Shown: positions 11,472-24,083, counted from the stretch's first letter. The stretch: DNA of 64,000 nucleotides from Rheum nobile (GCA_027886185.1 WOAB01000158.1:124001-188000); one strand, 5' to 3'. Translations and numbers: made by a program. Notes: generated by a model from the letters alone, not told the origin.

Positions 11472-12145
11472 TGTTGGGGATCGATCACTATTCGGTCCTG
11501 CTAACAAATCAGCGGAAGCTCAAAAACAATGAACCTGCAGAACCTAGGTCTCTTTCCGGCAACCAAACCAAATTCAACCAGATTGCAGAAACCAAACCAC
11601 AATCAAGCAACACAACAGAAATAATGCACAAAAATCAACACAAGATTTAAGTGGGAAAAACCCTCCTAAGGAGAGGTAAAAAACCCACTGTCGCCCGCCA
11701 GAGCACGAAATCCACTAATCATCAAAACAGAGTACAAGTGTTCATACAATACCAATCTCACACAGGAGATAACAAGATATGGAGAATCAACTCAAGCAAA
11801 TCTCCAATCTAACAACAAACACTTGTAACTAGGGATTAGATCCAACCAAAGAGGAGTACCTTCCAACAAACACCCGTTGTCGACTTTCCGGGATAAGAGA
11901 TGAACGATCCAAGGTGTAGACAAGGAAAAGCCTTCACTTTCTCCGCCAATTTCTCTTCTCTCTTCTCCAATCTCCCTCCTCACTTTTGTGCTCCTTTGAA
12001 TCTCTCAAATGGGGGCTCTCACTAGGGCAAACTCTTGCTCTAAAAAATCAGCACTCTCTCGTGCCTCTCTCTCCTCTTCATTAGCTTATATATGCCAAGC
12101 AAATAAGAAGAGTGGGCTGGAAACTAATGGGCTTTAGGCCCAACA
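11472..12145 (-). repeat. Copia-C 3' LTR
   Basis: It begins TGTTGGGGATCGATCAC and ends TTAGGCCCAACA on the plus strand. It is almost identical to 16236-16909. On the minus strand it follows a purine tract (complement of 12146-12160). It contains a TATA-like 'catatataag' on the minus strand near 12088-12097. Confidence 0.9.
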
Positions 12146-12192
12146 ATCTCCCCCTCCAGCCGAGGGGAAGACGTCCACGTCGTCTCAGATCT

Positions 12193-15100
12193 TCACTTGC
12201 GCACCAGACCCGCCATTTTGGCGCAGAACTGATACTTGTCAACAGTCACCACCTTGGTGAACATATCAGCTGGATTCTTGTCTGTGTGAATCTTCTTCAA
12301 ACTCATATGACGATCACTCACAGCATCTCGAATCCAATGGTACCGTACATCAATATGCTTTGTCCGACAATGGTATGTGGCGTTCTTGCTCAAATCAAGA
12401 GCACTCTGACTGTCACAGTTCACCACATACTCTCCCTGCTTCAGACCTAGTTCTCAAAGGAATCTCTTCACCCAAAGCATCTCTTTTCCTGCTTCTGTCA
12501 TGACAATGTACTATGCCTATGTCGTGGATAAAGCAACACACTTATGTAACTTAGACTGCCACGAGACAGCTCCCCCTGCAAAAGTAAACAAGTACCCCGA
12601 TGTCGACTTTCTACCATCGAGATCTCCTGCCATGTCTGAATCTGTGAAACCCTCAAGAATAGGTTTAGCTCCTCCAAAGCATAAGTTCGTCTTGGAAGTA
12701 CCTCTCAAGAACCTGAAGATCCACTTCACAGCTTCCCAGTGATCTCTTCCAGGATTAGCAAGAAACCTGCTAACGAGACCAACTGCATGAGCTATATCTG
12801 GCCGTGTGCACACCATAGCATACATCAAACTACCAACTGCTGATGAATAAGGAATGGTGGCCATCTTTTTCTTCTCTTCACCTGAAGACGGGCATGACTT
12901 CTTGCTCAATTTGAAGTGGCTAGCAAGAGGAGTACTAACCGGCTTAGCATCTTCCATTTTGAACCTACTCAGAACCTTCTCAATATACTTCTCCTGTGAC
13001 AACCATATCTTCCTGGCTTTCCTGTCACGAGTAATCTGTATGTCCAATATCTGGCGTGCTTGTCCCAAGTCTTTCATGTCAAAGGAAGTGCTCAAATCCC
13101 GCTTCAAAGCATCAACTAGGGATTTATCTTGTCCCACAATGAGCATGTCATCCACATAAAGAAGAAGAATGACAAACTTACCGTTTGCCTGACGTTTGAA
13201 GTAAACACAATGATCTGCACTTGTTCTGGTGTAGCCATGATTCACCATGAAGCTATCAAACTTCTTGTACCACTGTCTGGGAGCTTGCTTCAGTCCATAT
13301 AAGCTCTTCTTCAGCTTGCAAACCAAGTGCTCTTTTCCTTTTACTTCAAATCCCTCTAGTTGTTCCATATAAATCTCCTCATCTAAATCACCGTGGAGAA
13401 ATGCAGTTTTCACATCCAACTGCTCGAGTTCAAGATCCTTGCTTGCAGCTAAGCCAAGGATCACTCTGATGGAACTCATCTTGACAACAGGCGAGAAGAT
13501 TTCATCAAAATCAACTCCCTTCTTTTGACTGAAGCCTTTCACAACTAGTCGGACTTTGTACCTGACTAGTTTGTCTCCATCCATCTTTAGCCTGAACACC
13601 CACTTGTTTCTCAGCGCCTTTCTCCCTTTTGGAAGCTTCACTAGCTCATATGTGTTGTTCTTTTTCAAAGAACTCAACTCCTCTTCCATGGCTTTCACCC
13701 ACTGAGCTTTTTCTTTGTGGTTCTGCACTTCTTGGAAACTTTCAGGCTCCCCCTCTTCAGTAACTGCAACATACTCAGACGAGGGATATCTAGTGGACGG
13801 ACGACGTTCTCTTTCTGACCTTCTGAGCTCATTAGCTTCTTCACTCTCTTCTGGCTCCCCCTGCTCAGAACCCTCACCAGTTTCAGCATCTGGCAAGACA
13901 TCGTCTGACGCAGGAATCTCATCCGTTCCATTCTCTGAGGAAGACTCGTCACTTGTGTCATTCCCTTCTGAATGAGAGGGCAAGTAAACTGGAAGCTCAT
14001 CAACTTCCTCTGGTGTCTCAGAATCTGACAACAACTTGTCTTCGTGAAAAATCACATCCCTGGACCTTATCACCTTCTTTCTTTCTGGATCCCACAACTT
14101 GTATCCAAAATCAGTATCTCCATAGCCTAATAAAATGCATGGAACTGCTCTGTCGTCCAGCTTTTGTCTCTGCTCTTTAGGCACATACACAAATGCCTTA
14201 CAGCCAAAGACCCGCAAATGAGAGTATGAAATGTCTCTTCCAGACCAAACTCTCTCAGGAATGTCAAAATCCAAAGCAGCTGATGGAGATCTATTCATCA
14301 GATAGCAAGCAGTCATCACAGCTTCACCCCAAAATGGCTTAGGAAGATTCGCCATCTTCAACATACATCTGACCTTCTCCATGATGGTCCTGTTTGTCCT
14401 TTCTGCAACGCCATTGTGTTGTGGAGTGCCCGGAGTTGTCTTCTCATGTCATATGCCATGCTCCTGGCAATATTTCTGAAACTCATGGGAAGTGTACTCG
14501 CCTCCATTATCACTGCGAAGGCATTTCAGAGAACGATCCTTCTCTCTCTCCACCATGGCATGAAATTGCTTGAAACAATCAAGGACCTGGTCTTTTGTTT
14601 TCAAAACAAACACCCAAACCTTACGTGAAGCATCATCAATAAAGGTCAGGAAATATCTACGACCACCAGGTGTGGGTACATCAATGGGACCACACACATC
14701 AGAATACACCAGTTCAAGCAAATTCTTTTTTCTTTCAGAACATTTGCTAAATGACACTCTAGTTTGTTTACCAAACAAACAATAATCACAAGGGCTCAGA
14801 GGAGTACCTTTGGCGGAAGGAATGAGAGACTTCTTCGCCAAAATATGTAGTCCTTTCTCACTCATGTGAGCCAGCCGTTTGTGCCATAAATTTGGTGATG
14901 CATCATCTTCAACTGCATTAAGGTCATCTCTCAAGACCTTCATATGAGTCTTGTACAACGTGTAGCTCAGACTCCCTCTAGCAATCACCATCGAGCCTTT
15001 AATCAGCTTACATCTCGTATCACCAATGTAACTGTGATAACCCTCTAGGTCCAAAGCATGAAGAGAAATCAAATTCATACGCAGATCAGGTACATGTCGC

Positions 15101-16206
15101 ATATTCTTCAGAGTCAACGTGCAACCCGCATTTGTATGAACACAAATGTCACCCATACCAATAATCTCCGCGTAGCTGGTGTTCCCCATCTTCACCTTGC
15201 CAAAGTCTCCTGCTCTGTAACTGGTGAATATCTCCTTTCTCGGTGTAGCATGATAGGATGCAGCTGAATCCACTATCCATTCTACACGAGAATCTGACTC
15301 ATCACTGTGATCATCAACACAGGAAAGAACAACAAGACCTTCTTCATCACTGTATACAGTTGAAGTGGTGTTCTTGTCGTCTTCTTTCTGATTCTTCTCT
15401 TCATTCATGCTCTTCTTCAAGGCATAGCAATTCCTCTTCATATGTCCCTCTCTGCCACAATGAAAGCAAGTAAACTTTCCTTTACCTTGAGATGTTCCTC
15501 TATTCTGTGACTTCCCTCTGGATTTCCCACGTCCCTTTCTTTCTCTGCTTCTCGCTCTGGACTTATTCTCTGAAGTCGTTGCCAGAGTCTGCGAAGTGTT
15601 AGTGCCCATATCTTTCCTCCTAGTCTCCTCATTGTAGAGACTATCAATCATGGTACTCAAGGACACAATGCCACTCGGTGCAGAGTTGTTGATGGACACA
15701 ACCAGAGTCTCCCAGGTATCCGGCAAAGAACTTAGAAGCAACAAAGCTTGCAGCTCATCATCTAGGACCAACTTCATTCTGTTCAGCTGATTCACTAGCT
15801 CCTGAAACTCACTCAGGTGCTCGGCAATAGACTTTCCATCTTTGTATTTCAGATTCACGATCTTTCTGATTACAAAGGCCTTGCTCTGTGCTGACTTTCT
15901 CTCATACATGGATTCTAGCTTCTTCCATAAAACATGTGCATCTGTCTCACTGTTGATATGATGATAGACACTATTGTCTACCCACTGCCTCATGGTTCCA
16001 ACTGCCTTTCTGTGCAACTTTACCCAGTCGCCCTCTTTAATCTCATCTGCTCTGTCCGACCCTAACTGAATCGGATCATACAGATCTTTGCAGTACAGAA
16101 TATCTTCCATCTTTGACTTCCAAATCGAGTAATTCGAAGACGTCAGCTTAATCATCGTACCCGCAAACTCCTCTGTCTTAGTCGCTATATCTCGACCCAA
16201 ACTCAA
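12193..16206 (-). pseudogene. Copia-C gag-pol polyprotein with few disabling stops
   Basis: The start at 16206 lies just after the primer-binding site. Gag (about residues 1-230) is followed by a zinc knuckle CFHCGREGHMKRNC. The protease active site is VDSAAS; the alanine after DS is normal for the TNT1-like lineage. The GAG-pre-integrase and integrase core come next. A TGA at about 14448 falls where the family has arginine (HGI-R-HEK), a single C-to-T change. The frame reopens (14382) through the integrase end and RT with YVDD (13147-13158) to RNase H. Stops near 12515-12520 and 12455 break RNase H, whose end is readable to 12193. It needs very few repairs to be complete. Confidence 0.9.
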
Positions 16207-16220
16207 ACTGAGCTCTCTCT

Positions 16221-16233
16221 GGCTCTGATACCA
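16221..16233 (-). other. Copia-C primer-binding site (initiator Met tRNA)
   Basis: The minus strand reads TGGTATCAGAGCC two bases inside the 5' LTR. This is the standard plant copia site complementary to the 3' end of initiator methionine tRNA, and it fixes the direction of the element. Confidence 0.9.
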
Positions 16234-16235
16234 CT

Positions 16236-16909
16236 TGTTGGGGATCGATCACTATTCGGTCCTGCTAACAAATCAGCGGAAGCTCAAAAACAATGAACCT
16301 GCAGAACCTAGGTCTCTTTCCGGTAACCAAACCAAATTCAACCAGATTGCAGAAACCAAACCACAATCAAGCAACACAACAGAAATAATGCACAAAAATC
16401 AACACAAGATTTAAGTGGGAAAAACCCTCCTAAGGAGAGGTAAAAAACCCACTGTCGCCCGCCAGAGCACGAAATCCACTAATCATCAAAACAGAGTACA
16501 AGTGTTCATACAATACCAATCTCACACATGAGATAACAAGATATGGAGAATCAACTCAAGCAAATCTCCAATCTAACAACAAACACTTGTAACTAGGGAT
16601 TAGATCCAACCAAAGAGGAGTACCTTCCAACAAACACCCGTTGTCGGCTTTCTGGGACAAGAGATGAACGATCCAAGGTGTAGACAAGGAAAAGCCTTCA
16701 CTTTCTCCACCAATTTCTCTTCTCTCTTCTCCAATCTCCCTCCTCACTTTTGTGCTCCTTTGAATCTCTCAAATGGGGGCTCTCACTAAGGCAAACTCTT
16801 GCTCCAAAAAATCAGCACTCTCTCGTGCCTCTCTCTCCTCTTCATTAGCTTATATATGCCAAGAAAATAAGAAGAGTGGGCTGGAAACTAATGGGCTTTA
16901 GGCCCAACA
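16236..16909 (-). repeat. Copia-C 5' LTR
   Basis: This is the same 674-bp sequence as the other LTR, with about nine substitutions and no visible indels. On the minus strand it contains a TATA-like box near 16850-16860 and is followed directly by the primer-binding site. The flanking bases 16910-16914 are CTTTG. Confidence 0.9.
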
Positions 16910-18009
16910 CTTTGTTATCATGTGTGTCTTGATATTTCGACCCTTCAGTATAGGCATCCTTGTTATATTACCACTGAAATGGAATGGGTGACTTTATTGT
17001 TGTATGATTGTCAAGCTTTTGGAGATTTGATCAATAATATTTATTGGTCTCATTATATGATCCTGAACTCCACGATTTCGATTCATTGGAACAACTATTC
17101 CGATGGGCAAATCAACTCTTTGATGTGTAATCCTAACCTTTGTCTTGTGCTGTGTTTCTGGTTTACTCTTGAATGATGCAGGATTACCAAATGCACCTTA
17201 GTAGTGCTGCTACAATGAACCTGTGTAATACCTCGACACTAAACCATGAACAATGTTTATTGTTGGATTACTTACAGTTGGGATCCTTTTTTCCTCCTTG
17301 TTGTGAATTGGAATCTTCTTCTCTTGCTTCCTTTTTTTCCTGTCTCTTTCTCTTGGTGTTTTGTGCTTCTTTGGAAATTCATTTGTTTTAACTTGTCTCT
17401 TTTTTACTTGTTTTTTTGCTCTTTCTCAAAATCAACTCAGTGAACCCGAGTACCAACAATTTGGATCGACTATTCAGGGATTCAAAAAAGCTGAACTGAT
17501 TCAAGGAATCAAAAGAATAAACCCATTTCAAACATGCATTTGGAATTGGATTACAGATTGGTTGTTTGACCTACCAGAGTCAACAACTACCATAACAAAC
17601 TCAACTAAAAATTCCTATGGAACAGAAATATCATATGTCGACCGAATGATATCGCCTCCATGAACAATGCTATCATTTGTTATTTTATTCAGTCCGAAAT
17701 TTATGATTGGAATGACTATATGATTATCTATACATACATCTTGCATATCTTATCAGAACAATATTTGTTCAAGAATAAAGGACAAACTAGGATAATTATC
17801 CACCATACTAAACGAAACCAAGAAATTAATACAACCCATGCTATGTCGTTCACAAAAAAACTTGACAAGTGATATAATATCAATCACCACCCAGATCCAA
17901 ATTATCCAAGAATCAAAAGCATATCATCAATTAATAAAAAATGAGGTTCTCACAGGATCAAATTTACAAAACATCAGACTGCCGAACTTACAATCCAAAT
18001 TGTTTCATT

Positions 18010-19250
18010 ATGAGAGTCGCAACATGGAATTGTAGAGGAATCGGAAGGAAAAACTTATGGATCGACATTGAGTCCTTCTGTAAAATTGAACGGATACAAT
18101 TACTCTGTTTACTTGAGACAAGAACAGATAAAGAACCTAAAGAACGTTGTTGGAAAAAATCGGAAGGAAAAACTTATGGATCGACATAAAGAACGTTGTT
18201 GTAAAATTGACCGGACTGGACCGGACCGTCACGGTCCGGTCTACTTTTGCCCTTCCTTAATTCAAATCAAGAAAAGGAAAGGAAGGACACTTGGCTAAAT
18301 TGGACATGGAAAAAGCGTACGATAGAATTGAATGGAAGTTCATCCTTAGAACCTTACAAAATTTTGGTTTCCATCCAACATTTATTTCATGGATCAGGGA
18401 ATGCATTACTATCATATCCTTCTCCGTTCTTGTAAATAACGGACCAACAGAAATTTTCAAACCAGAAAGAGGATTAAGACAAGGAGATTCATTATCCCCC
18501 TTTCTTTTCATACTCGGAGCCGAAATTCTAGCAAGAAAACTACAAGTAGCCTCTGAAAGAGTTAGAAAACCGATTGGCTTCCAGTTATAAAGGAACGGAA
18601 CGAGAATTCCATTCCTTGCGTTAATATTTTCTCAAAAGCAAACAAGCGAAACTGTAGGGAAATAAAAAACGATCATTGATGATTATTGTCATATCTCTAG
18701 ACAAAAAGTGAACATCCATAAATCAGCATTCCAAGTCACACAAATAGTTCTCAATGCTCAAAAGAGACTAATCCAAGGGATTTTAACAATCACAATAATG
18801 AACTCACTTGAAAAATACATAGGTTGCCCAATAATTAATGGAAGGGTCAATAAGAAAACCTTTAATGATATCATTATTAAATCAACAAACCAATTAACAA
18901 AGTGGAAAGCAAATTCTCTATTCCAAGCAGGAAGAAGCACTTTAATACAGACAAATCTTGCATCACGCCCCAATTTCGTCATTCAAAGCTTTATGCTTTC
19001 ACAAGACACACTAAATGAACTAGACAAAATCAACAGAAAATTCTCCTAGAACAAAAACGATTCTAACAAACCGTTAATTGGATGGGATAAAATTTGCAGA
19101 CCAAAAGAAAAAGGAGGACTAGGTATCAGGAAATCATTTGACATGAACTGCGCTCTTCAACACAAATTATTATGGAAAATCCTAGCAGAACCTAAAAACT
19201 ATTGGGTACGAATTGTTACAGAAAAATACCTAAAAAATGAACATATATTG
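18010..19250 (+). pseudogene. LINE B ORF2: endonuclease start fused by deletion to reverse transcriptase
   Basis: The ATG at 18010 begins the canonical endonuclease start (MRVATWNCRGIG). After about 55 codons the sequence passes through a scrambled junction: a 30-bp block at 18039-18068 recurs at 18158-18187, then comes a GC-rich inverted repeat near 18220-18240. From about 18255 it matches LINE A from FKSRKGKEGHLA onward. A net 13-bp loss near 18620 removes the FADD catalytic motif that LINE A keeps at 6736-6747. A stop also occurs at 18588. Confidence 0.85.
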
Positions 19251-19355
19251 GATTACAAAAAACACGGTAACTGCTCATGGCAATGGTCAAAATTGATGGG
19301 AATGTTGGATAACATTAAAAAGGGGCTAATTTGGCAAGTTGGTGATGGAACAACA

Positions 19356-19408
19356 ATCATGTTTTGGACGGATAAGTGGACGGTCCACTTATCCGTCCAA
19401 AACATGAT
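19356..19408. repeat. Perfect 26-bp inverted repeat with one-base centre
   Basis: Arms 19356-19381 and 19383-19408 are exact reverse complements around a single G at 19382. The arm sequence is LINE B target DNA next to the MITE. A further direct copy of the same target sequence follows (about 19404-19446), so the structure is forward, inverted, forward. Confidence 0.9.
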
Positions 19409-19445
19409 GGAACAACAATCATGTTTTGGACGGATAATTTGGCAA

Positions 19446-19915
19446 GGGGTGTTCATCGGGTTTGGTTTTTCGGTTTTTTGGACTGAACCGAACCCGAACC
19501 GATTATATTCGGTTCGGTTTTCGGTTCTTATAAAAATAATATTCGGTACGGTCAAAACCGATTATTTTTAAAAATAATTTAAAAAACCTAGATTCTAGAT
19601 AAATTAGTCCAACCTTATTCGGTCTGGTCCAAGTTCGGTCCAATTCGGTCCATGTTCGGTCCAAGTTTGGTTCGGTTCGGTCCAAGTTCGGTTCAGTCTA
19701 ATTCGGTTTCTTGCACTAAACCTACTTCAATAACCTAAATTAACATAATTTCAAAATATTCGGTTATTTCGGGCCAAAACTGAACCAAACCGAATAAAAC
19801 AGAACCGAACCCGAACCGAGTATGTTCGGTTCGGTTTTCGGTCCACAAAATTCTGAAATTCGGTTTCGGATCGGTTCGGTTTTGTTCGGTTCGGTTTTGG
19901 CTCGATGAACAGCCC
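19446..19915 (+). mobile_element. hAT-like MITE rich in GGTTCGG motifs, inserted in LINE B
   Basis: Left end GGGGTGTTCATCG and right end CGATGAACAGCCC form a 13-bp terminal inverted repeat with one mismatch. The interior is dominated by TTCGGTTCGG and its complement and has no coding sequence. An 8-bp duplication TAAGTGGA is present at 19373-19380 and 19916-19923, the length hAT elements make. On the left, however, it is separated from the element by about 65 bp of rearranged target sequence. Confidence 0.65.
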
Positions 19916-20729
19916 TAAGTGGACCACCAATTCTCCACTGAAAAACACAACAATACAAAATGCGAATATCTACCAAAATGCAAAAGTATCTAAATTTATC
20001 GATAGTAATAGACAATGGAACAAAACCAAACTGGAATAATATCTCCCCTAGATATTGTAGATACAATCACTTCAATCCCTCTACCACATCATAACTTTAT
20101 AGACCGCCTTTACTGGGAAAACAGTAAGAATGGATGGTTCACAACCAAAGTCGTAATGGATATGATCACCAAGAACAAAAGATTAACAAACTATAACAAT
20201 TCCTGGATTTGGAAACTTGAAACCTACCCAAAAAAACATTTCATATGGAAAATCACAAAAAATGGAATTCCTACAAAGGAAAGACTACAACAAAAAGGAA
20301 TTCATTCACCGTTACAATGTACCTTCTGCAACTACAATTCTGAAAACCTATGCCACATGCTAATGGAATGCCCTTATACTATCCAAATGGTTGACAAAGT
20401 CATACCAACTATATCAAACATTATTACATCTATAAGTACTAACAACAGAAATATTACTGACATCATAGAAGAACTACGAAAAAAATCTCAAGCTCAAAAT
20501 TCATAACAATTGCTATTATTTGGTGGGGAATATGGTGCCAACGAAACATCAAGCTCTTTGCACAAGACAACCAAAATATTAGAAACCAACAAAAGCTAAT
20601 AAATTTTATAAAGACCACAATAGCAAATTGGAAAAAAAATAATTAGACCCTGATTTCATGAACAATATCAACATAGAAAGAAACAAAGGTGCCAGAAATA
20701 ATAGAAATAAGAAGAATATAAAATGGATA

Positions 20730-21213
20730 AAACCTAATGGCAACAATATCAAGATTAACTGTGATGGATCTACCAAACAAAATGGTGAATCCACATTTGG
20801 GTAAATTTTCGATAAACAACAATTCTGAACCAATACTACTACATGGTGAAAAATGTGGAAAAGTTTATGTGTTAATGGCAGAGACTCTTTCAATTAGAAA
20901 TGCACTACTAAAGGCAAAAGAAATGAATATCCAAAATATTGAACTGGAAATAGATAGCTTAACTGTTGTAAATGTTCTAAATGGCATTTGGGCTTGTCCA
21001 TGGGATATTGAGATTATTATCTCCGATATCCTAATCATGTTACAATTCTTTATGATAAACCAGATACGTCATGTCTTTCGAGAAACGAATAGAGTGGCTG
21101 ACTTTATTGCAAACCTGAGCCACTATCATTCTTTGGCATACATCAACATCAATCAGGATCTGCAGGTCCTCATCCGAATGGATGCTATAGGATGGTTCTC
21201 AAGTGGTGCTTGA
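20730..21213 (+). pseudogene. LINE B RNase H (RVT_3) domain
   Basis: It starts with the NIKINCDGSTKQNG motif near 20733-20775. A TAA near 20803 and a frame change follow. The rest is open to 21213 with EIDSLTVVNVLNG, and ends with an RETNRVADFIANL motif. The A-rich LINE tail follows at once. Confidence 0.75.
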
Positions 21214-21243
21214 AACCATTCTAATTCTTACCTTATAAAAAAA

Positions 21244-21744
21244 TGAACACTATGAATATTTGCTCTTAAGCAACAGTTAAGAATGTGAGCAAAAGTGGGT
21301 GTTACATTTATAATCTATATTATTTCAGCCTATATATTTAATAGAGCAATTAGATTATATGCTTAATTATTAATTGGTTTAATTTAAGTGATTTAATTAT
21401 ATAAAGTTTAGATTTTTCAATTAAGCGGTATGGGTTTGATGGATTGATATAAATACTGGTCCAATTGACCTAATGAGAATTTATCAAGTCATTATATTAA
21501 AATTTTAAGGTTATGATCCCTAACATATCAAAAACGTTCAGCAACTTTTGTTTCTTTTACCAACAAAGAGAAACCAAAACCCTAAAAAGAGATTTGTTTG
21601 AGGAAAATGATATAACTACGCTTCTCGTTGGTCATCATATATACAAATATGTCAATCTAATATTTCTTAATAATCCTAGCATAATTTGTCTTGTTTTTTA
21701 TTTGTTTTTAAAGGAGATTCATTTCAGAAGAAATCGTTGAAAAA
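21244..21744. other. AT-rich spacer, no gene recognised
   Basis: The sequence lies between the LINE B tail and the LINE C leader. It is AT-rich with a TATA-like 'tataaatac' near 21449. Homology to EF-Ts exons was looked for on the minus strand and not seen. It may include the LINE C promoter or older host sequence. Confidence 0.3.
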
Positions 21745-24083
21745 AATGACTTCGAAAACGCTCTCGAATACGTTCTCGAACACACCTCCTTTCCTCCACC
21801 TTTTTCTGAACCCCGAAACTCTAGATATTGAGTGGTCGCCGCGCTTGAATCCTTCGATCCTGAACCTCTACATCTCTTTCTGCTGCTTGATCCACCATAC
21901 TCTTTCCTTTTACAACCTGCAAATCCCCAACTTCTCGGCAACCCTCTCCTTTCTTCATGTGACGGGATGGGTTTGCCTCAAGGTGGTGTATGGCTTCTTG
22001 TTACTGTTCACCAATGGATTAGGCCACCTAATCCCTGCTGAGAAGGCTGAAGATTTCCAAGATGATCTCCATGCCTTCTATCCGAGAAGCTTTCTTGCTT
22101 CGGCGTGCCCGCGATTCACGGTGACTGAAATCCCTTCTTGGCACCGTTGGTGTGTGAAGAGATTTATGTGTTGCACTGTAGATCGTGATGGGATCCTTGA
22201 GTATGGGCGTCTCCAGCGCCAGCTAGAAGTATGGAGCCGTTGTGGTTTCGATTTCCTTTCCTTGGGCACTGTTGAGGGATCTGATAGAAGAAGTAGTCAT
22301 CGATTGTGTCTTCACAATATCAGGTGCCTTCTCTTCTTGACTTCCCATTCCCCCACTCTTGCTCCTTTCTGCGTGTTGATCGTTTCTATATATTGGTTGT
22401 TATACTGCTTGAACTTGAATATCAACTCACTGAACTCTTTTAACTCCCTTGCTTACTCCTTTCTTTGGTGTTTCATGTGGTTGTTCATTCCTGATGTTTT
22501 TGGTTCTTCGAATGTTGGAAACAATAACTCTACTGAACCCTCTTCCTTGAAAAACAATGAGGTGAACCCTCCTTTGGTGGAAAAGCTTTTTGTTGATCCT
22601 TTTGATGAGACTCACAGTCTCCCTATTTTGAACAAACATGTCATTGACATGGATCTTTTTCTTTCCTAACTATCTAGGGTTAGGGAAAACATCCTGAAAC
22701 TTAAGAAGACTCCTCTTCTTGGGTATATCATCAGTGAACCTGTTGACTTTTCTAAATTATGAAACAAACTGAAAAATGACTGGCGGTTTATTAAGGGATC
22801 TTTTGAGATTCTGGAAAATCCTAATATATGGTTTGAGTTGCGTTTTGCTAATCCTATTGACCAAAAAAAAGGCTTGGGATGGGAGATCCTACCATGTCTT
22901 TGGCAAGCTTATGCTTTTGAAGCCTTGGTGTTTAAACTTTGATCCTTTTTCAGAACCCATATCTATTGGTTATATGTGGATTCGTATCCCATAATTACAT
23001 GTGGAATATATTAGTTTTGATTCCATTAGCACCATTCTTGAAATGAACAACATGGGAACCCTAATTAAGTTAGATCCTTTCACATAAAAGAGACAAAGAG
23101 TGAGTTATGCTAGAGTTTGTATCAATGTTGATGTAAGAAAGAGTGAATCACAAAACAATTCTTGTTCCTGATAAAGAAGGCAAGGCCAAGGTTTACAATA
23201 TCTAGTTCGAGGAATGCCCAGAAGGCTGTGGAAATTGTGGTGCACTTGATCACAATTTTGACAAGTGCCTCGTGAGGAATGCCAAACCTCGGTCATTACA
23301 GATGTCTTTCCAAAGGCTTAAGGTTAGTTCTCCTTCTGATAGCTCTAAGGAGGATCTTGCTAACTCTACAAGCAAGTGGAAAATAGTTTCTCATAATAAA
23401 AAGAACAATGAGGCTAATGCTTCCTCCTCTGCTCCTCTGCTCCTTCTGCTCCTCTGGCTAAAATTAATGGTTTTTCTGTGGTGTATCAAAATGTCATTGA
23501 TCCTTCTACTGATCATGTCATGGACTCTGCTACTAATATCATTTCTAAGACTGCTATGGTAGCTGATATCACAACTCCTGAAGGCTCTCTTGATATTGCT
23601 AAGGAGAACAGTCCTAAGGCTGATCCTCTTGATGATAAGATGCATTTGAATTCTGAGTTGCCAGCAAGTCTGAACCCTCCTTTTAATCTGCCCCACCCTA
23701 ATGATGATGGTACCAAGGTGAGCCTGGAGGCTCCCGCTGGTCAGACCCTTGTTCTAGACAAAATGGAGATCCCTACTCTTGGGGATGATGAGATGCAGAA
23801 GCTCCTGAGTACTGATGACCTTTTAGATGAATTTCTGGAGTGCCCTGAAGCTCCCCAGAAAGATGGTGAAGAGATTTTGAATGATCTCTATGCCCCTGGG
23901 GAGTCTCTGCCTCTTGTGAGCAATCTGAACCCATCCAGGGCTACTGCTACGCCTTCTGGTGAAGGTGATAATGCAGACAAGCCGGGCACCACTACCTCCG
24001 AGTCCAACAAACGCAAGGAGCTGGCTTGCGAGGAAGACACCGCCACCTCGGGGCTGAAGGGTGTGATGAAAATGAAGAAGTGA
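21745..24083 (+). pseudogene. LINE C ORF1: DUF4283-type RNA-binding protein with zinc knuckle
   Basis: The first 700 bp are open but not recognisable and may be leader. From about 22690 the DUF4283 core of plant LINE ORF1 is readable (KLKNDWRFIKGSFEIL, WCLNFDPFSEPISIGYMWIRIP, then YARVCINVDV). A zinc knuckle CPEGCGNCGALDHNFDKC lies near 23217-23270. An acidic C-terminal tail (23478-24083) completes it. Stops at 22667, 22759 and 22992, and a slippage at the A run near 22861-22868, break the frame. ORF1 proteins of this type bind the LINE RNA. Confidence 0.7.

Larger units (their letters stand above)
11472..16909 (-). mobile_element. Copia-C: nearly complete Tork/TNT1-type Ty1-copia retrotransposon
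   Basis: Two 674-bp LTRs (11472-12145 and 16236-16909) flank an internal region read on the minus strand. All parts are present: the primer-binding site beside the right LTR, gag, protease, integrase, RT, RNase H and a purine-rich tract beside the left LTR. Flanks read CTCTG and CTTTG, a 5-bp target duplication with one change. I count about nine differences between the LTRs (roughly 1.3 percent), so the insertion is fairly recent. A few stops make this copy non-autonomous. Confidence 0.9.
19251..20505 (+). pseudogene. LINE B ORF2 C-terminal part with zf-RVT domain, split by a MITE
   Basis: The connection region before the MITE ends in IMFWTDKW and resumes after it at about 19917. The zf-RVT domain follows (about 20140-20410), with the WKLETYPKKHFIWK and CTFCNYNSENLCHMLMEC motifs. 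The frame changes between the two sides. The domain commonly sits between RT and RNase H in plant LINEs. Confidence 0.75.
16915..21243 (+). mobile_element. LINE B: L1-type retrotransposon with internal deletion
   Basis: The 16915-18009 part is non-coding and resembles the ORF1-ORF2 spacer of LINE C in composition only, so the left limit is uncertain. ORF2 starts at 18010, loses most of the endonuclease to a deletion (junction 18188-18260), and continues through RT, the zf-RVT domain and an RVT_3 RNase H. The 3' end is an A-rich tail at 21237-21243. A MITE (19446-19915) interrupts ORF2. LINE A (5703-7357) is a closely related copy. Confidence 0.75.

Noticed and set aside
13695..14003. Open frames inside Copia-C in other frames
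   Set aside because: They are shadows of the integrase-RT linker; the real frame carries the conserved domains.
15270..15300. Mutated protease active site (DSAAS) in Copia-C
   Set aside because: TNT1-like elements normally have alanine at this position, so it is not evidence of inactivation.
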